A stretch of 40,548 nt of DNA from Oscillospiraceae bacterium (GCA_009782385.1 WRJE01000013.1:1-40548), one strand, 5' to 3'; counted from the stretch's first letter, positions 10,011-18,935 are shown. The notes: a model not told the origin generated them from the sequence alone. Translations and numbers: made by a program.

Positions 10011-10784
10011 TTATAAATAGCATGGAATACCAAAGAAACGCTTGCCCGTTTCAAAGGTCGTTTCGGTCAGTTCCTCAAGTGTTATGCCGCGCAAATCGGC
10101 TATAAGCCGTGTCGCCTCCGGCATGAGCGTGCTGTCGTTGCGCTCACCGCGATTAGACTGCGGCGCGAGATATGGCGCGTCCGTTTCGAGCATAAGCCTG
10201 TCGATAGGCATATAGCGTATTGTTTCATGCGATTTGTACGCGCCTTTGAATGTTATCGACCCTGTAAAAGACAGATACCATCCAAGACCCAAAAGGGTAC
10301 GCGCGTAATCGAGACTGCCGGAGAAGCAGTGGTATACAACCGCCTTGAGCTTGAATCCGCGCAGAATATCCAGCGTGTCGGCGTGCGCGTCGCGGTCGTG
10401 GACAATTATCGGTATTTGCAGCTCCTGCGCCAGTTGCAACAGACGCTCGAAAGAGCGTTTTTGCACATCGCGAGGTGAGAGGTCGCGGTAATAATCCAAC
10501 CCGATTTCACCTATCGCAACGACTTTGGGCATAGCCGCCATACGTTTTAGCTCCGACACATTCTCCTCGTTTACTTCCGCCGCATCGTGCGGGTGAATGC
10601 CAACGGCGGCATAGATAAACGGATATTTTTCCGCGAGCCTGAGTGCCGCGCGGCTTGAGCGCATATCCGCACCCGGATTGACTACAAGCTCAACCCCATG
10701 TTCCGTCAATGATGACAGAACCGCGTCACGGTCGTGATTGAACCGCTTATCGTCATAGTGAGCGTGGGTGTCAAAATACCGCAT
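10011..10784 (-). CDS. tatD: TatD family metal-dependent hydrolase
   Basis: MRYFDTHAHYDDKRFNHDRDAVLSSL...GIHPHDAAEV...GEIGLDYYRDLSP...LETDAPYLAP. Confidence 0.93.
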   Translation of the reverse strand: MRYFDTHAHYDDKRFNHDRDAVLSSLTEHGVELVVNPGADMRSSRAALRLAEKYPFIYAAVGIHPHDAAEVNEENVSELKRMAAMPKVVAIGEIGLDYYRDLSPRDVQKRSFERLLQLAQELQIPIIVHDRDAHADTLDILRGFKLKAVVYHCFSGSLDYARTLLGLGWYLSFTGSITFKGAYKSHETIRYMPIDRLMLETDAPYLAPQSNRGERNDSTLMPEATRLIADLRGITLEELTETTFETGKRFFGIPCYL

Positions 10785-11655
10785 TTTCATTTTCTTTACA
10801 GCCGCCGTTTTCTTTGCAACCACCGTTTTCATGGCGGCGGCAACCGCGTTTCAGCACCTTTATCTCGGTTTTGTCGAAAAATTTAGGCGGCTGATCCGGT
10901 TGATCCGCCAACGATACCTTCACCTTGCCACGCAGGAGACTAACGTCTACAACAACCCCGCGCCCTGACGGCGTTTCAACTTGTGCGTCTATGTTGGGCA
11001 TGGATTCCTGCAACTCTTCATATGCTTCCTGCTCGTAACTGAGGCAGCACATAAGCCGACCGCATGAGCCTGAAATTTTTACGGGATTGAGCGATAACCC
11101 CTGCTCTTTCGCCATCTTTATTGAGACAGGCGAAAACTCGCTTAAAAATGTCGAACAGCAGAATGTTTTACCGCAAATGCCGATGCCACCCAGAATGCGC
11201 GATTCATCGCGCACGCCAACTTGACGCAATTCTATCCGCGTGTGAAATTCCGAAGCCAAATCCTTTACAAGCTGACGGAAATCTACGCGCCCATCGGCGG
11301 TGAAAAAAAACATAATTTTATTGCCGTCAAAGGCGTACTCGGAGCGTATGAGTTTCATCTCAAGACCGTGCTTTTCGATTTTCTGGCGGCAAATCGCCGA
11401 TGCGCGTTTTTCTTTTTCGGCGTTACTTTTTAATATTGCCCTATCCTGATCGGTGGCAATACGGATTATGCCGCGCAAAGGCTGGACAATCTTACTGTCC
11501 TCTACCTCAGTCTCAGCTTGAACGCAAGTGCCGTACTCGATACCGCGTGCCGTTTCGACTATAACACCCGCGCCTTTAGGAACAGTATGTCCGCCCGGAT
11601 TGAAGTAATATGACTTCCCCGCGCCGCGGAACTGTATACCCACAATCTTGGTCAA
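10771..11655 (-). CDS. ricT: PSP1-domain protein RicT/YaaT
   Basis: VVGIQFRGAGKSYYFNPG...GICGKTFCCSTFLSEF...SGSCGRLMCCLSYEQEAYEEL; located downstream of holB. Confidence 0.9.
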   Translation of the reverse strand: MTKIVGIQFRGAGKSYYFNPGGHTVPKGAGVIVETARGIEYGTCVQAETEVEDSKIVQPLRGIIRIATDQDRAILKSNAEKEKRASAICRQKIEKHGLEMKLIRSEYAFDGNKIMFFFTADGRVDFRQLVKDLASEFHTRIELRQVGVRDESRILGGIGICGKTFCCSTFLSEFSPVSIKMAKEQGLSLNPVKISGSCGRLMCCLSYEQEAYEELQESMPNIDAQVETPSGRGVVVDVSLLRGKVKVSLADQPDQPPKFFDKTEIKVLKRGCRRHENGGCKENGGCKENENAVF

Positions 11656-12368
11656 TGTGTTTCCCCCTGTGCTAAAATTACGGCAATCGCGCCGCAGATA
11701 TGCCCTATTCCGGCGTTGCGCTCAAGCGGTGGCAGCAACTCGCCGAGCTTTTCCGCCGCGCAAACGGCACGGCGTTCAATAAGACCCCGTCTAAGACCGC
11801 ATATCATGCCGCCGATAGCTTCGCGGTCAAGTTTTTCACAAGCCAAAACGCTTAACAGTAGGTTTAGCTCATCGCGCTTGTCATATGCGTCAAGAATACT
11901 TTTTTCAGCACCGCCGTCTTCCTCGCTTTGAACACCCCGCATATTAAGCCTGTAAAGTCTGGAACGCACAGTGGGCAGTAAATTATCGGCACGGAATGCA
12001 GTTAGTATAAACATTACGCTTGACGGCGGTTCTTCCAGTGATTTTAACAGAGCATTCTGGCATATAGGGCTTAACTCATCGGCGTTTTTAAGAATATATA
12101 CCTTACGGCGGCTTTCGTTCGGGCGAATCAGCGTGTCCGCGCAAAGAGCGCGAATCTGTTCGACCTTCGCGCCGCCACATTCAAATACGATTACATCCGG
12201 ATGGTTGCCGCTACGCATTTTAGAGCAAGACGTACAATACCCGCAAGCACCCCCGCCGCCCCCTGTACAGTTAGCGGCGGATGCAAGCCGAATCGCATCG
12301 TCTGAATCCCCTCCGGAGATAAGGATTGCGTGGGGAATACGCTCAGTATTTAACGAACTGTTCGACAT
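11652..12368 (-). CDS. holB: DNA polymerase III delta' subunit
   Basis: HAILISGGD...CGYCTSCSKMRSGNHPDV...VYILKNADELSPICQNALLKSLEEPPSSVMFILTA. Confidence 0.88.
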   Translation of the reverse strand: MSNSSLNTERIPHAILISGGDSDDAIRLASAANCTGGGGGACGYCTSCSKMRSGNHPDVIVFECGGAKVEQIRALCADTLIRPNESRRKVYILKNADELSPICQNALLKSLEEPPSSVMFILTAFRADNLLPTVRSRLYRLNMRGVQSEEDGGAEKSILDAYDKRDELNLLLSVLACEKLDREAIGGMICGLRRGLIERRAVCAAEKLGELLPPLERNAGIGHICGAIAVILAQGETH

Positions 12369-12666
12369 TCAGCACAAAGACGGTCGCGCCGCCGACATTT
12401 ACCTGAACGGGCATTGACGGTGAGAAGCTCATGCCGACATCGGGTGTCGAGGGTATGACCTGTTTGCGGCTGTTGGAGTGCTTTTCAATGAGTTCGAGCG
12501 CGGTATCAAGGCGCGCGTCATCAAGACCAATCAGCACCGTTACGTTTCCGGATGACAAAAAGCCGCCCGTTGTTGCCAGCTTCGTGACATTGAAGTCGGC
12601 GCGAGTAAGGCTTGTTATGACGGAATGCGCGTCATCGGAGTTAAGTATGGCGAGTACAAGTTTCAT
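12343..12666 (-). CDS. darA: Cyclic-di-AMP receptor DarA/YaaQ (PII-like)
   Basis: MKLVLAILNSDDAHSVITSLTRADFNVTKLATTGGFLSSGNVTVLIGLDD...; upstream of holB-ricT as in Bacillus. Confidence 0.92.
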   Translation of the reverse strand: MKLVLAILNSDDAHSVITSLTRADFNVTKLATTGGFLSSGNVTVLIGLDDARLDTALELIEKHSNSRKQVIPSTPDVGMSFSPSMPVQVNVGGATVFVLNVEQFVKY

Positions 12667-12685
12667 TGTGTATCCTCCCTTTTTA

Positions 12686-12772
12686 TAATTAAAAATTAAC
12701 AGTTAACAATTAACAATGGGCAACGAATCTGTTAATTATTCGTTGTTAGTTGCTAGTTATTAAAATGTTTAA
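12686..12772. repeat. AT-rich imperfect palindromic repeat between the decarboxylase and darA
   Basis: CAACGAAT (12721-12728) / ATTCGTTG (12738-12745) core with flanking TTAACAATTAACAA-like arms. Confidence 0.6.
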
Positions 12773-14002
12773 TCTGTTATTCAAATATACTAAGTGTTCC
12801 TCTGAGATTATCTCTCCGGGTACTATAACGGGTATGCCGGGCGGGTACGGAGCTATAATCTCGGCGGCAATTCTTCCAACCGCGCGTTCAGGGGAAACAT
12901 CTTCTTTTTCCGAGTTTAACATAGCTTCGCGTGGTGTCATGGCGAATTTTGCGATAGGCATACGGCTGATTTTGCCTGTAAAGGATTCGCCGCCGCAGTT
13001 TGCGATTGCCTCAAAAAGCCTTTCGATATCGTCCGTGTCATCATAGAGGGAAATGATGAAAGTCAGCAAATCATCGGAAACCATCTCGGGGATTATATTC
13101 CCGATCCGACTGACATCTCCCTTGGCAGTCACTCTGAGCGGGTCAATCGGACATTCTGAAAACAAATTGTTATACTTATGCCGTGATATAACATTAAGTA
13201 TAATTTTTCCCCTTCGGTATCCATGTTCATCAATGAATGCCCGCGCGAGGTCAATCGAAGCCATTATGGGGTAGCTTGGACTTCTTGTACCTGTCAAAAC
13301 CGCAGCGTTACGGAATTTTTCGGGGCTGCCGTTCGTCAGAATAAACGCCGCCTGCCCCAGAGCGGGCAATGTCTTATGAGCCGACATGACCGCCGCGTCA
13401 TAGCTGTAATAGTCCCTAAATCCGGGGATAAAAGGAAGATGCGCGCCGTGCGCCGCGTCAAGTAAAAGCGGTATGCCGCTTTGTACGCAGAATTTTTTGA
13501 TTGCCGTCAAATCGCTCAACACGCCGTTATAAGTCGGAGATGTTACAATAACTGCCTTTGCACCGTTGGCTGAAGGCATATCGTCTAATGTGAGCGGCAG
13601 GGCAATGCCATCGGCAAACGAGCGGTAAGCGTAACGGGGGCGTAAATCCAACAATGCCATAGCGTGTATAACGCTCTGGTGGCACAGTCTGTCCGTTATG
13701 ACGGTATCTCCGGGTTTTGTACAGGCGGCGAGCATCGCGAATATACCTTGCGTTGCCCCTCCCGTTAGGAACAGCGCGTGTTCCGCGCCGTAGGTTTTCG
13801 CCAGCAGACGCTCCGCCTCGCGGATAGGTCCGTCTGTTTCGCGGTAAAGGTCGCCGGTCTGCGGGAGTTCGGTTACATCCAACGCCGCCAAATCACCCCA
13901 AACGCCGCCGTGGAGGGGCTTTCCTTTGTGTCCCGGCATATGGAAACGCACAGGCTTGGAATTGGCGTAATTTGTTAATGCGGTAAATAATGGCGTTAAC
14001 AT
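12746..14002 (-). CDS. Orn/Lys/Arg decarboxylase-family PLP enzyme (YaaO/SpeA-like)
   Basis: RFHMPGHKGKPL...GDLYRETDGPI...LLLDAAHGAHLPF...SAHKTLPALGQAA. Confidence 0.93.
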   Translation of the reverse strand: MLTPLFTALTNYANSKPVRFHMPGHKGKPLHGGVWGDLAALDVTELPQTGDLYRETDGPIREAERLLAKTYGAEHALFLTGGATQGIFAMLAACTKPGDTVITDRLCHQSVIHAMALLDLRPRYAYRSFADGIALPLTLDDMPSANGAKAVIVTSPTYNGVLSDLTAIKKFCVQSGIPLLLDAAHGAHLPFIPGFRDYYSYDAAVMSAHKTLPALGQAAFILTNGSPEKFRNAAVLTGTRSPSYPIMASIDLARAFIDEHGYRRGKIILNVISRHKYNNLFSECPIDPLRVTAKGDVSRIGNIIPEMVSDDLLTFIISLYDDTDDIERLFEAIANCGGESFTGKISRMPIAKFAMTPREAMLNSEKEDVSPERAVGRIAAEIIAPYPPGIPVIVPGEIISEEHLVYLNNRLNILITSN

Positions 14003-14116
14003 GGAGGCATTATAACATGAATTTTTCGGTTAGTCAAACATAAAACTTTTTTGGGTCTTTTGGGTCTGTGCCAAGTTATGGCTCGTTATTCTTATGAAAA
14101 ATTTTTTCAACTCATC

Positions 14117-14145
14117 TTGACAAACAAAAAACTTTGATGTATTAT
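14117..14145 (+). promoter_or_regulatory. Sigma-A promoter of the TetR-FAD oxidoreductase operon
   Basis: TTGACA at 14117-14122, 17-nt spacer, TATTAT at 14140-14145. Confidence 0.75.
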
Positions 14146-14159
14146 TGAATTACAATTCA
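14146..14159. promoter_or_regulatory. Putative TetR operator
   Basis: Perfect inverted repeat TGAATT-AC-AATTCA directly downstream of the -10. Confidence 0.55.
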
Positions 14160-14169
14160 TTCAAAGGAT

Positions 14170-14784
14170 GTGATGACAATAGCACCCAGAAGCAAAGAAG
14201 CGTTTGAATCCATGAGGCAAACGACCCGCCAAAAAATCGAAATAGCCGCCCTGTCACTGTTTGCCAGAAAGGGATTGTCGGTCAAGGTGGGGGAAATCGC
14301 GGAAGCGGCAGGAATAAGCCAAGGTTTGATGTACAGCCACTACCCGTCAAAAGACGCGCTGATTGCCGAGCTTGTGCGTCAGGCAACTTCGATGTCTTCC
14401 GGGTACACGGCGGCTTGGGTCGGCGAGTGTGAGACTGTCGCCGACAAAATACGGAATATCAGCGTCATGATGTGCGGTATGTTTGCCCAGTTTCCCATCG
14501 GAATCGACTATTTCATGTTTATGACACAGGTTGGCATGAGTGATTTTCAAATGCCGGAGGAGTCGTGGTACTCTGAAAAGAATCCGAATCCGGCCGAAAT
14601 CCTTGCGAAACTGATTGTACAGGGTCAGCAGGAAGGCTCGGTAGTATCAGGCGACCCGTTGCAGTTATCTTCTGTGTATTACGCGGTTATACAGGGATTG
14701 TGCTGTTATATAATCACGGGTATGCCGATGTCGCCGCAACCGGAAATGCTAAACAGAATTTTATTAAAGGAGAATTTTTTATGA
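14170..14784 (+). CDS. TetR/AcrR family transcriptional regulator
   Basis: TRQKIEIAALSLFARKGLSVKVGEIAEAAGISQGLMYSHYPSKDALIAELV. Start is GTG 14170 or ATG 14173. Confidence 0.93.
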   Translation: MMTIAPRSKEAFESMRQTTRQKIEIAALSLFARKGLSVKVGEIAEAAGISQGLMYSHYPSKDALIAELVRQATSMSSGYTAAWVGECETVADKIRNISVMMCGMFAQFPIGIDYFMFMTQVGMSDFQMPEESWYSEKNPNPAEILAKLIVQGQQEGSVVSGDPLQLSSVYYAVIQGLCCYIITGMPMSPQPEMLNRILLKENFL

Positions 14785-16256
14785 AAAAGAAAGTAATCAT
14801 TATCGGAGCGGGTATCGCGGGCTTGTCCGCAGCTGTCTACGCGCAGCGCAGCGGGTTTGACGTTACGCTAATCGAAAGCCACAGTATAGTCGGCGGCAAC
14901 TGCACAAGTTGGAAGCGCAAAGGGTACTTATTCGAGGGCGCGGTACACTGGTTAACAGGCTCAAGCCCCGCAATAGCGGGATTTAATCAGATGTGGAGAG
15001 AGACAGGCGCGTTGAATGACGATGTACCGATACATCTATACAATCCTTTCCGCGCCGTGGAACATGACGGGCAGATTCTGTATATATACCGCGATATTGA
15101 AAAGACGGCCGAACAGCTCCGCAAGGTTTCACCAAAGGATATACCGATGATTAACCGTCTGGTAAAAGATATCAGAACAGCATCTAAATTGACGGTGCCG
15201 CTGACCGATGTCAAAGGCGTAAAAATGAATAATCCTCAAAAAATGGGACTAAAAACGGCGTTAAGCATGATGCCCGTCCTGCCCGTTATGAACAAATTCG
15301 GCAAAATGAGTGTCGGCGAATATAAGAAGCAGTTTGAACACCCCGGTATACGTCAACTGCTAAGTGTCGTGCCGGATGATTATAACTCCATTGCTCTTTT
15401 TATGACGCTTGCAACCCTAAACATAGGCGATGGCGGCTATCCCGAGGGCGGTTCTATACCTATGGTGCAAAGAATGTCGAAAACCTTTACCGATATGGGC
15501 GGTAAGCTGCTTCTTAACACTCGTGTTGATAAGGTCAACATAAAAGACGGCAGAACCACAGGTGTAACGCTTGCCGATGGCGGCACACAGCTTGAAGCCG
15601 ATGCCGTTATTGTGACACAGGAAACTGTCGCGGCTCTCGATATGCTCTTCGAGACACCGCCGAAAGACGCATGGCTCAAAGAGCTGCGCGATACCGCAAG
15701 GCACGCGGTCTGCACATTTATCGGCATAGGCGTAAGAGCGGAACTGCCCGACATAACAATACCCGAATGGGAACTCGAAACGCCCATTACTTACGCGGGG
15801 CAGTCGGTATCTCACATAAGTTTCAACAGCTATCGGCGTTACGCGCCCGAGGGCGGAACAGCGTTGACAGCTATTTTTCTCACCGACACATATGACTTCT
15901 GGAAAAAAGCGAAAGACAGCGGGCGGTATGAGGAAGAAAAGCAGGCTCTTGCGGATCAGGTCAGCCGCGCTCTCTGTCAGAAATACCCGCAGTGCGAGGG
16001 TAAAATTGAAGTTATAGACGTAGCCACGCCGCTGACATACGAGCGTTATACGGGCGCGTATCACGGCTCTTGGATGGGGGTCATGCTCCCGGGCGACAAT
16101 ATGGCGAAAACCTACTTAGGTCATTGTGAAAGTGTGGAAGGGTTGTTTTTTGCCGGACACCGCCTAATACCTCCCGGCGGGCTTCCGACCGCGCTTCAAT
16201 CCGGCCGCACGGCGGCGCAGTTGGTCTGCCGTCAATTCGACACCGTTTTTCAGTAG
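14781..16256 (+). CDS. Phytoene desaturase/CrtI-like NAD(P)/FAD-dependent oxidoreductase
   Basis: KKKVIIIGAGIAGLSAAVYAQRSGFDVTLIESHSIVGGNCTSWKRKGYLFEGAVHWL; C-terminal GLFFAGHRLIPPGGLPTALQSGR. SD AAAGGAG; ATG overlaps the tetR stop. Confidence 0.9.
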   Translation: MKKKVIIIGAGIAGLSAAVYAQRSGFDVTLIESHSIVGGNCTSWKRKGYLFEGAVHWLTGSSPAIAGFNQMWRETGALNDDVPIHLYNPFRAVEHDGQILYIYRDIEKTAEQLRKVSPKDIPMINRLVKDIRTASKLTVPLTDVKGVKMNNPQKMGLKTALSMMPVLPVMNKFGKMSVGEYKKQFEHPGIRQLLSVVPDDYNSIALFMTLATLNIGDGGYPEGGSIPMVQRMSKTFTDMGGKLLLNTRVDKVNIKDGRTTGVTLADGGTQLEADAVIVTQETVAALDMLFETPPKDAWLKELRDTARHAVCTFIGIGVRAELPDITIPEWELETPITYAGQSVSHISFNSYRRYAPEGGTALTAIFLTDTYDFWKKAKDSGRYEEEKQALADQVSRALCQKYPQCEGKIEVIDVATPLTYERYTGAYHGSWMGVMLPGDNMAKTYLGHCESVEGLFFAGHRLIPPGGLPTALQSGRTAAQLVCRQFDTVFQ

Positions 16257-16299
16257 GGGCGGCCGTTCGTCCGCCCATGGGCGCACAGTGTGCGCCCTT
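16253..16299. repeat. GC-rich palindromic repeat, copy A
   Basis: GTAGGGGCGGCCGTTCGTCCGCCC followed by hairpin GGGCGCACAGTGTGCGCCC. Confidence 0.75.
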
Positions 16300-16311
16300 C
16301 GCCACCCGGTC

Positions 16312-16340
16312 TTGCAAAACACAATTCCATATGCTATACT
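16312..16340 (+). promoter_or_regulatory. Promoter of the M16 peptidase gene, probably giving a leaderless mRNA
   Basis: TTGCAA at 16312-16317, 17-nt spacer, TATACT at 16335-16340; ATG at 16348 lies 7 nt after the -10, with no SD. Confidence 0.65.
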
Positions 16341-16347
16341 AATCCCC

Positions 16348-17592
16348 ATGATGGAAAAAATTACTCTGGATAACGGAACACGCATAGTTACCGAACGGCT
16401 GCCCCATGTCCGCTCCGCGGCGTTCGGCGTGTGGGTCGGTACGGGTTCGCGCCATGAAACGCCCGCGTTGGCGGGAGCTTCCCACGCGCTTGAGCATATG
16501 GTGTTCAAAGGCACTGAAACACGCACTTCACAAGAAATAGCCCGGCATATGGACTCCATAGGCGGGCGGCTCAATGCGTTTACCACAAAAGAGTTTACGT
16601 GTTATTACGGTCGCGCTCTGGATACGCACCTCACCGATGCGCTCGACCTTATTTTTGACATCTCTTTTAACGCAAAAATTGACGAGAATGACTGGCAGAC
16701 CGAGCGCGGCGTTATTCTTGAGGAGATTGATATGTATAAGGATACGCCCGACGACCTTGTGTCCGAGCGGCTGTTCAAGGCTGTGTTTCACGGCTCACCT
16801 TTAGCGCGTCCGATTCTCGGAACGCCCGCGCGGCTCGCGGGCATTGCCTCCGCCGATTTGCGGGCTTACCGCGACAGTGAGTACCGCCCGTGTGAGACGG
16901 TCTTTTCACTGGCGGGATGCTTTACAGATGAACATATTAAATATGCCGCCGAGAGACTGAGTTTTGCGGCAAAGCCTAAGAGAAAAAAGCCGCGTGAGGC
17001 GGCTTTCGTGCCATCGCGTGTGACTAAGAAAAAACCGATTGAACAAAACCATTGGTGTCTGGCGTATAAGGGATTGCCATCGGGACACCCCGACCGCCGC
17101 ACCCTTCATATAATGTCAGGCATACTGGGTGACGGTATGTCATCGCGGCTGTTCCGCGCGGTTCGTGAAGAAGCGGGCTTATGTTATGATATAAGCTCGT
17201 TTTCAGCAACGCACAGCGACATCGGTCTTGTCGGAATTTATACGGCGATGGGGCGGGAGAGCGAACGCCGCGCACTCGAAATGGCGCGTGATATAATCAT
17301 AGACTATGCCGATCACGGTCCGGCGCAGGATGAAGTTGACCGCGCGAGGGAACAGGCGAAATCATCGTTGGTTATGTCTATGGAATCCACACAGTCGCGC
17401 ATGAACCATATGGGACAGAGCGAACTGCTGTTAGGGCTTACCATGTCCCAAGATGAAATGCTCGAGCGTTACGATGCGGTCACGCGGGACGGGGTACACG
17501 CGCTCGCGCAAAAATTGCTCAATCCCGAAACGCTGTCGTTTTCGGCGGTAGGGCGCGTGGACAAACCCGAAGATTACAGCGATATTTTGTAG
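16348..17592 (+). CDS. M16 family zinc metallopeptidase (processing-peptidase-like)
   Basis: HxxEH motif in ASHALEHMVFKGTETRTSQEIARHMDSIGGRLNAFTTKEFTCYYGRAL. Confidence 0.94.
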   Translation: MMEKITLDNGTRIVTERLPHVRSAAFGVWVGTGSRHETPALAGASHALEHMVFKGTETRTSQEIARHMDSIGGRLNAFTTKEFTCYYGRALDTHLTDALDLIFDISFNAKIDENDWQTERGVILEEIDMYKDTPDDLVSERLFKAVFHGSPLARPILGTPARLAGIASADLRAYRDSEYRPCETVFSLAGCFTDEHIKYAAERLSFAAKPKRKKPREAAFVPSRVTKKKPIEQNHWCLAYKGLPSGHPDRRTLHIMSGILGDGMSSRLFRAVREEAGLCYDISSFSATHSDIGLVGIYTAMGRESERRALEMARDIIIDYADHGPAQDEVDRAREQAKSSLVMSMESTQSRMNHMGQSELLLGLTMSQDEMLERYDAVTRDGVHALAQKLLNPETLSFSAVGRVDKPEDYSDIL

Positions 17593-17612
17593 GGGAGGAC
17601 GTTCGTCCGCCC
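17589..17612. repeat. GC-rich palindromic repeat, copy B
   Basis: GTAGGGGAGGACGTTCGTCCGCCC, 22/24 identical to copy A and in the same orientation. Confidence 0.75.
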
Positions 17613-17666
17613 GCGAATGCCCTCGGCGCACCGTTATAAATATTACCGCCGATGACAGGAGGAAAT

Positions 17667-18932
17667 ATGGAAAAAATAACCAAACCGCGCGGTACGGCGG
17701 ATGTGTTGCCCGGCGAATCGGGCAGATGGCGCGAACTGGAAGCGAAAGCCGCGCGTATCGCCATGAGCCGTGGGTTCAATGAAATACGTTTCCCAACGTT
17801 CGAGCATACCGAGCTGTTCAGTCGCGGCGTGGGAGATACCACCGATATTGTGACTAAGGAAATGTACACCTTCGAGGACAAGGGCGGGCGTTCCATAACC
17901 CTTCGCCCCGAAGGTACTGCGTCCGCCGTTCGCGCCTGTATCGAAAACGGGCTTTTTGCCGGCGCGATGCCGCTGAAGCTGTTTTATATCGCCCCGATGT
18001 TCAGATACGAAAAGCCCCAGTCCGGTCGGTTGCGTGAACACCATCAATTCGGTGCGGAATTGTTCGGCGCGGCGGGTTTTGAGGGTGATTTGGAGATAAT
18101 ATCGCTTGCGCGTGCGTTCCTGTCCAACGCCGTACACATACCCGAAGACGGCGTTAATCTGCATATAAATTCCATCGGCTGTTCGGAGTGCCGCCCCGTC
18201 TACCGCGCCCGACTAATAGAGTATTTAGCCGACAAACCCCTATGCGCTCTATGTTTAGAGCGTGTCGGGCGTAACCCTTTGCGCGTTTTAGACTGCAAGA
18301 ATGACGGCTGCCGTGAATTTGTAAAAAACGCGCCGTCAACCGCCGATACGCTGTGCGGCAACTGTGCCGCGCATTTTGAATCGTTAAAAAAAGGGTTGTC
18401 ACAGTTGGGTATCAATTACACCGTGAACGATAAAATTGTGCGCGGTCTGGATTACTACAACGGGCCTGTGTTTGAGTTTATCCGCAACGGGCTGACCGTG
18501 CTTGGCGGAGGACGTTACGATACCCTTACAGGGTCGCTCGGCGGTAGTCCCACGACCGCGTGCGGCTTCGGAAGCGGCTTGGAACGCTTGCTCGCCGTAC
18601 AGGATGAATTAGGCATATCTTTCGGAGGCGGGACAGAGCCGATACTCTATATTGCCGTTGCGGGTGACGCTGAAAGCCCCGCCGCCGTGACTGCCCGCGC
18701 GTTAACGGGCGCGTTGCGGGATTCGGATATTTTTGTTGACAGTGATATATGCGGGCGTTCGCTCAAAGCGCAGCTTAAACAGGCTGACCGCATGAACGCC
18801 CGCTATATGGCAATAATCGGCGAAGATGAAGTTAGATCCGGGCAGCTCAAACTCAGGCGTATGAGTGACGGCGCGGAGTTTTTTTGTAAAATAGATACGG
18901 AGAAGATATATAATATTATACAGGAGGATTAA
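17667..18932 (+). CDS. hisS: Histidyl-tRNA synthetase
   Basis: KPRGTADVLPGES...LRPEGTASAVRA...RYEKPQSGRLREHHQFGAE...VRGLDYYNGPVFE. SD AGGAGG. Confidence 0.96.
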   Translation: MEKITKPRGTADVLPGESGRWRELEAKAARIAMSRGFNEIRFPTFEHTELFSRGVGDTTDIVTKEMYTFEDKGGRSITLRPEGTASAVRACIENGLFAGAMPLKLFYIAPMFRYEKPQSGRLREHHQFGAELFGAAGFEGDLEIISLARAFLSNAVHIPEDGVNLHINSIGCSECRPVYRARLIEYLADKPLCALCLERVGRNPLRVLDCKNDGCREFVKNAPSTADTLCGNCAAHFESLKKGLSQLGINYTVNDKIVRGLDYYNGPVFEFIRNGLTVLGGGRYDTLTGSLGGSPTTACGFGSGLERLLAVQDELGISFGGGTEPILYIAVAGDAESPAAVTARALTGALRDSDIFVDSDICGRSLKAQLKQADRMNARYMAIIGEDEVRSGQLKLRRMSDGAEFFCKIDTEKIYNIIQED

Positions 18933-18935
18933 CAA

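Noticed and set aside
15417-16064. 215-aa minus-strand ORF inside the FAD oxidoreductase gene
   Set aside because: Shadow ORF opposite a clear coding sequence; no SD or family match.
17643-18164. 173-aa minus-strand ORF inside hisS
   Set aside because: Shadow of hisS; no domain.
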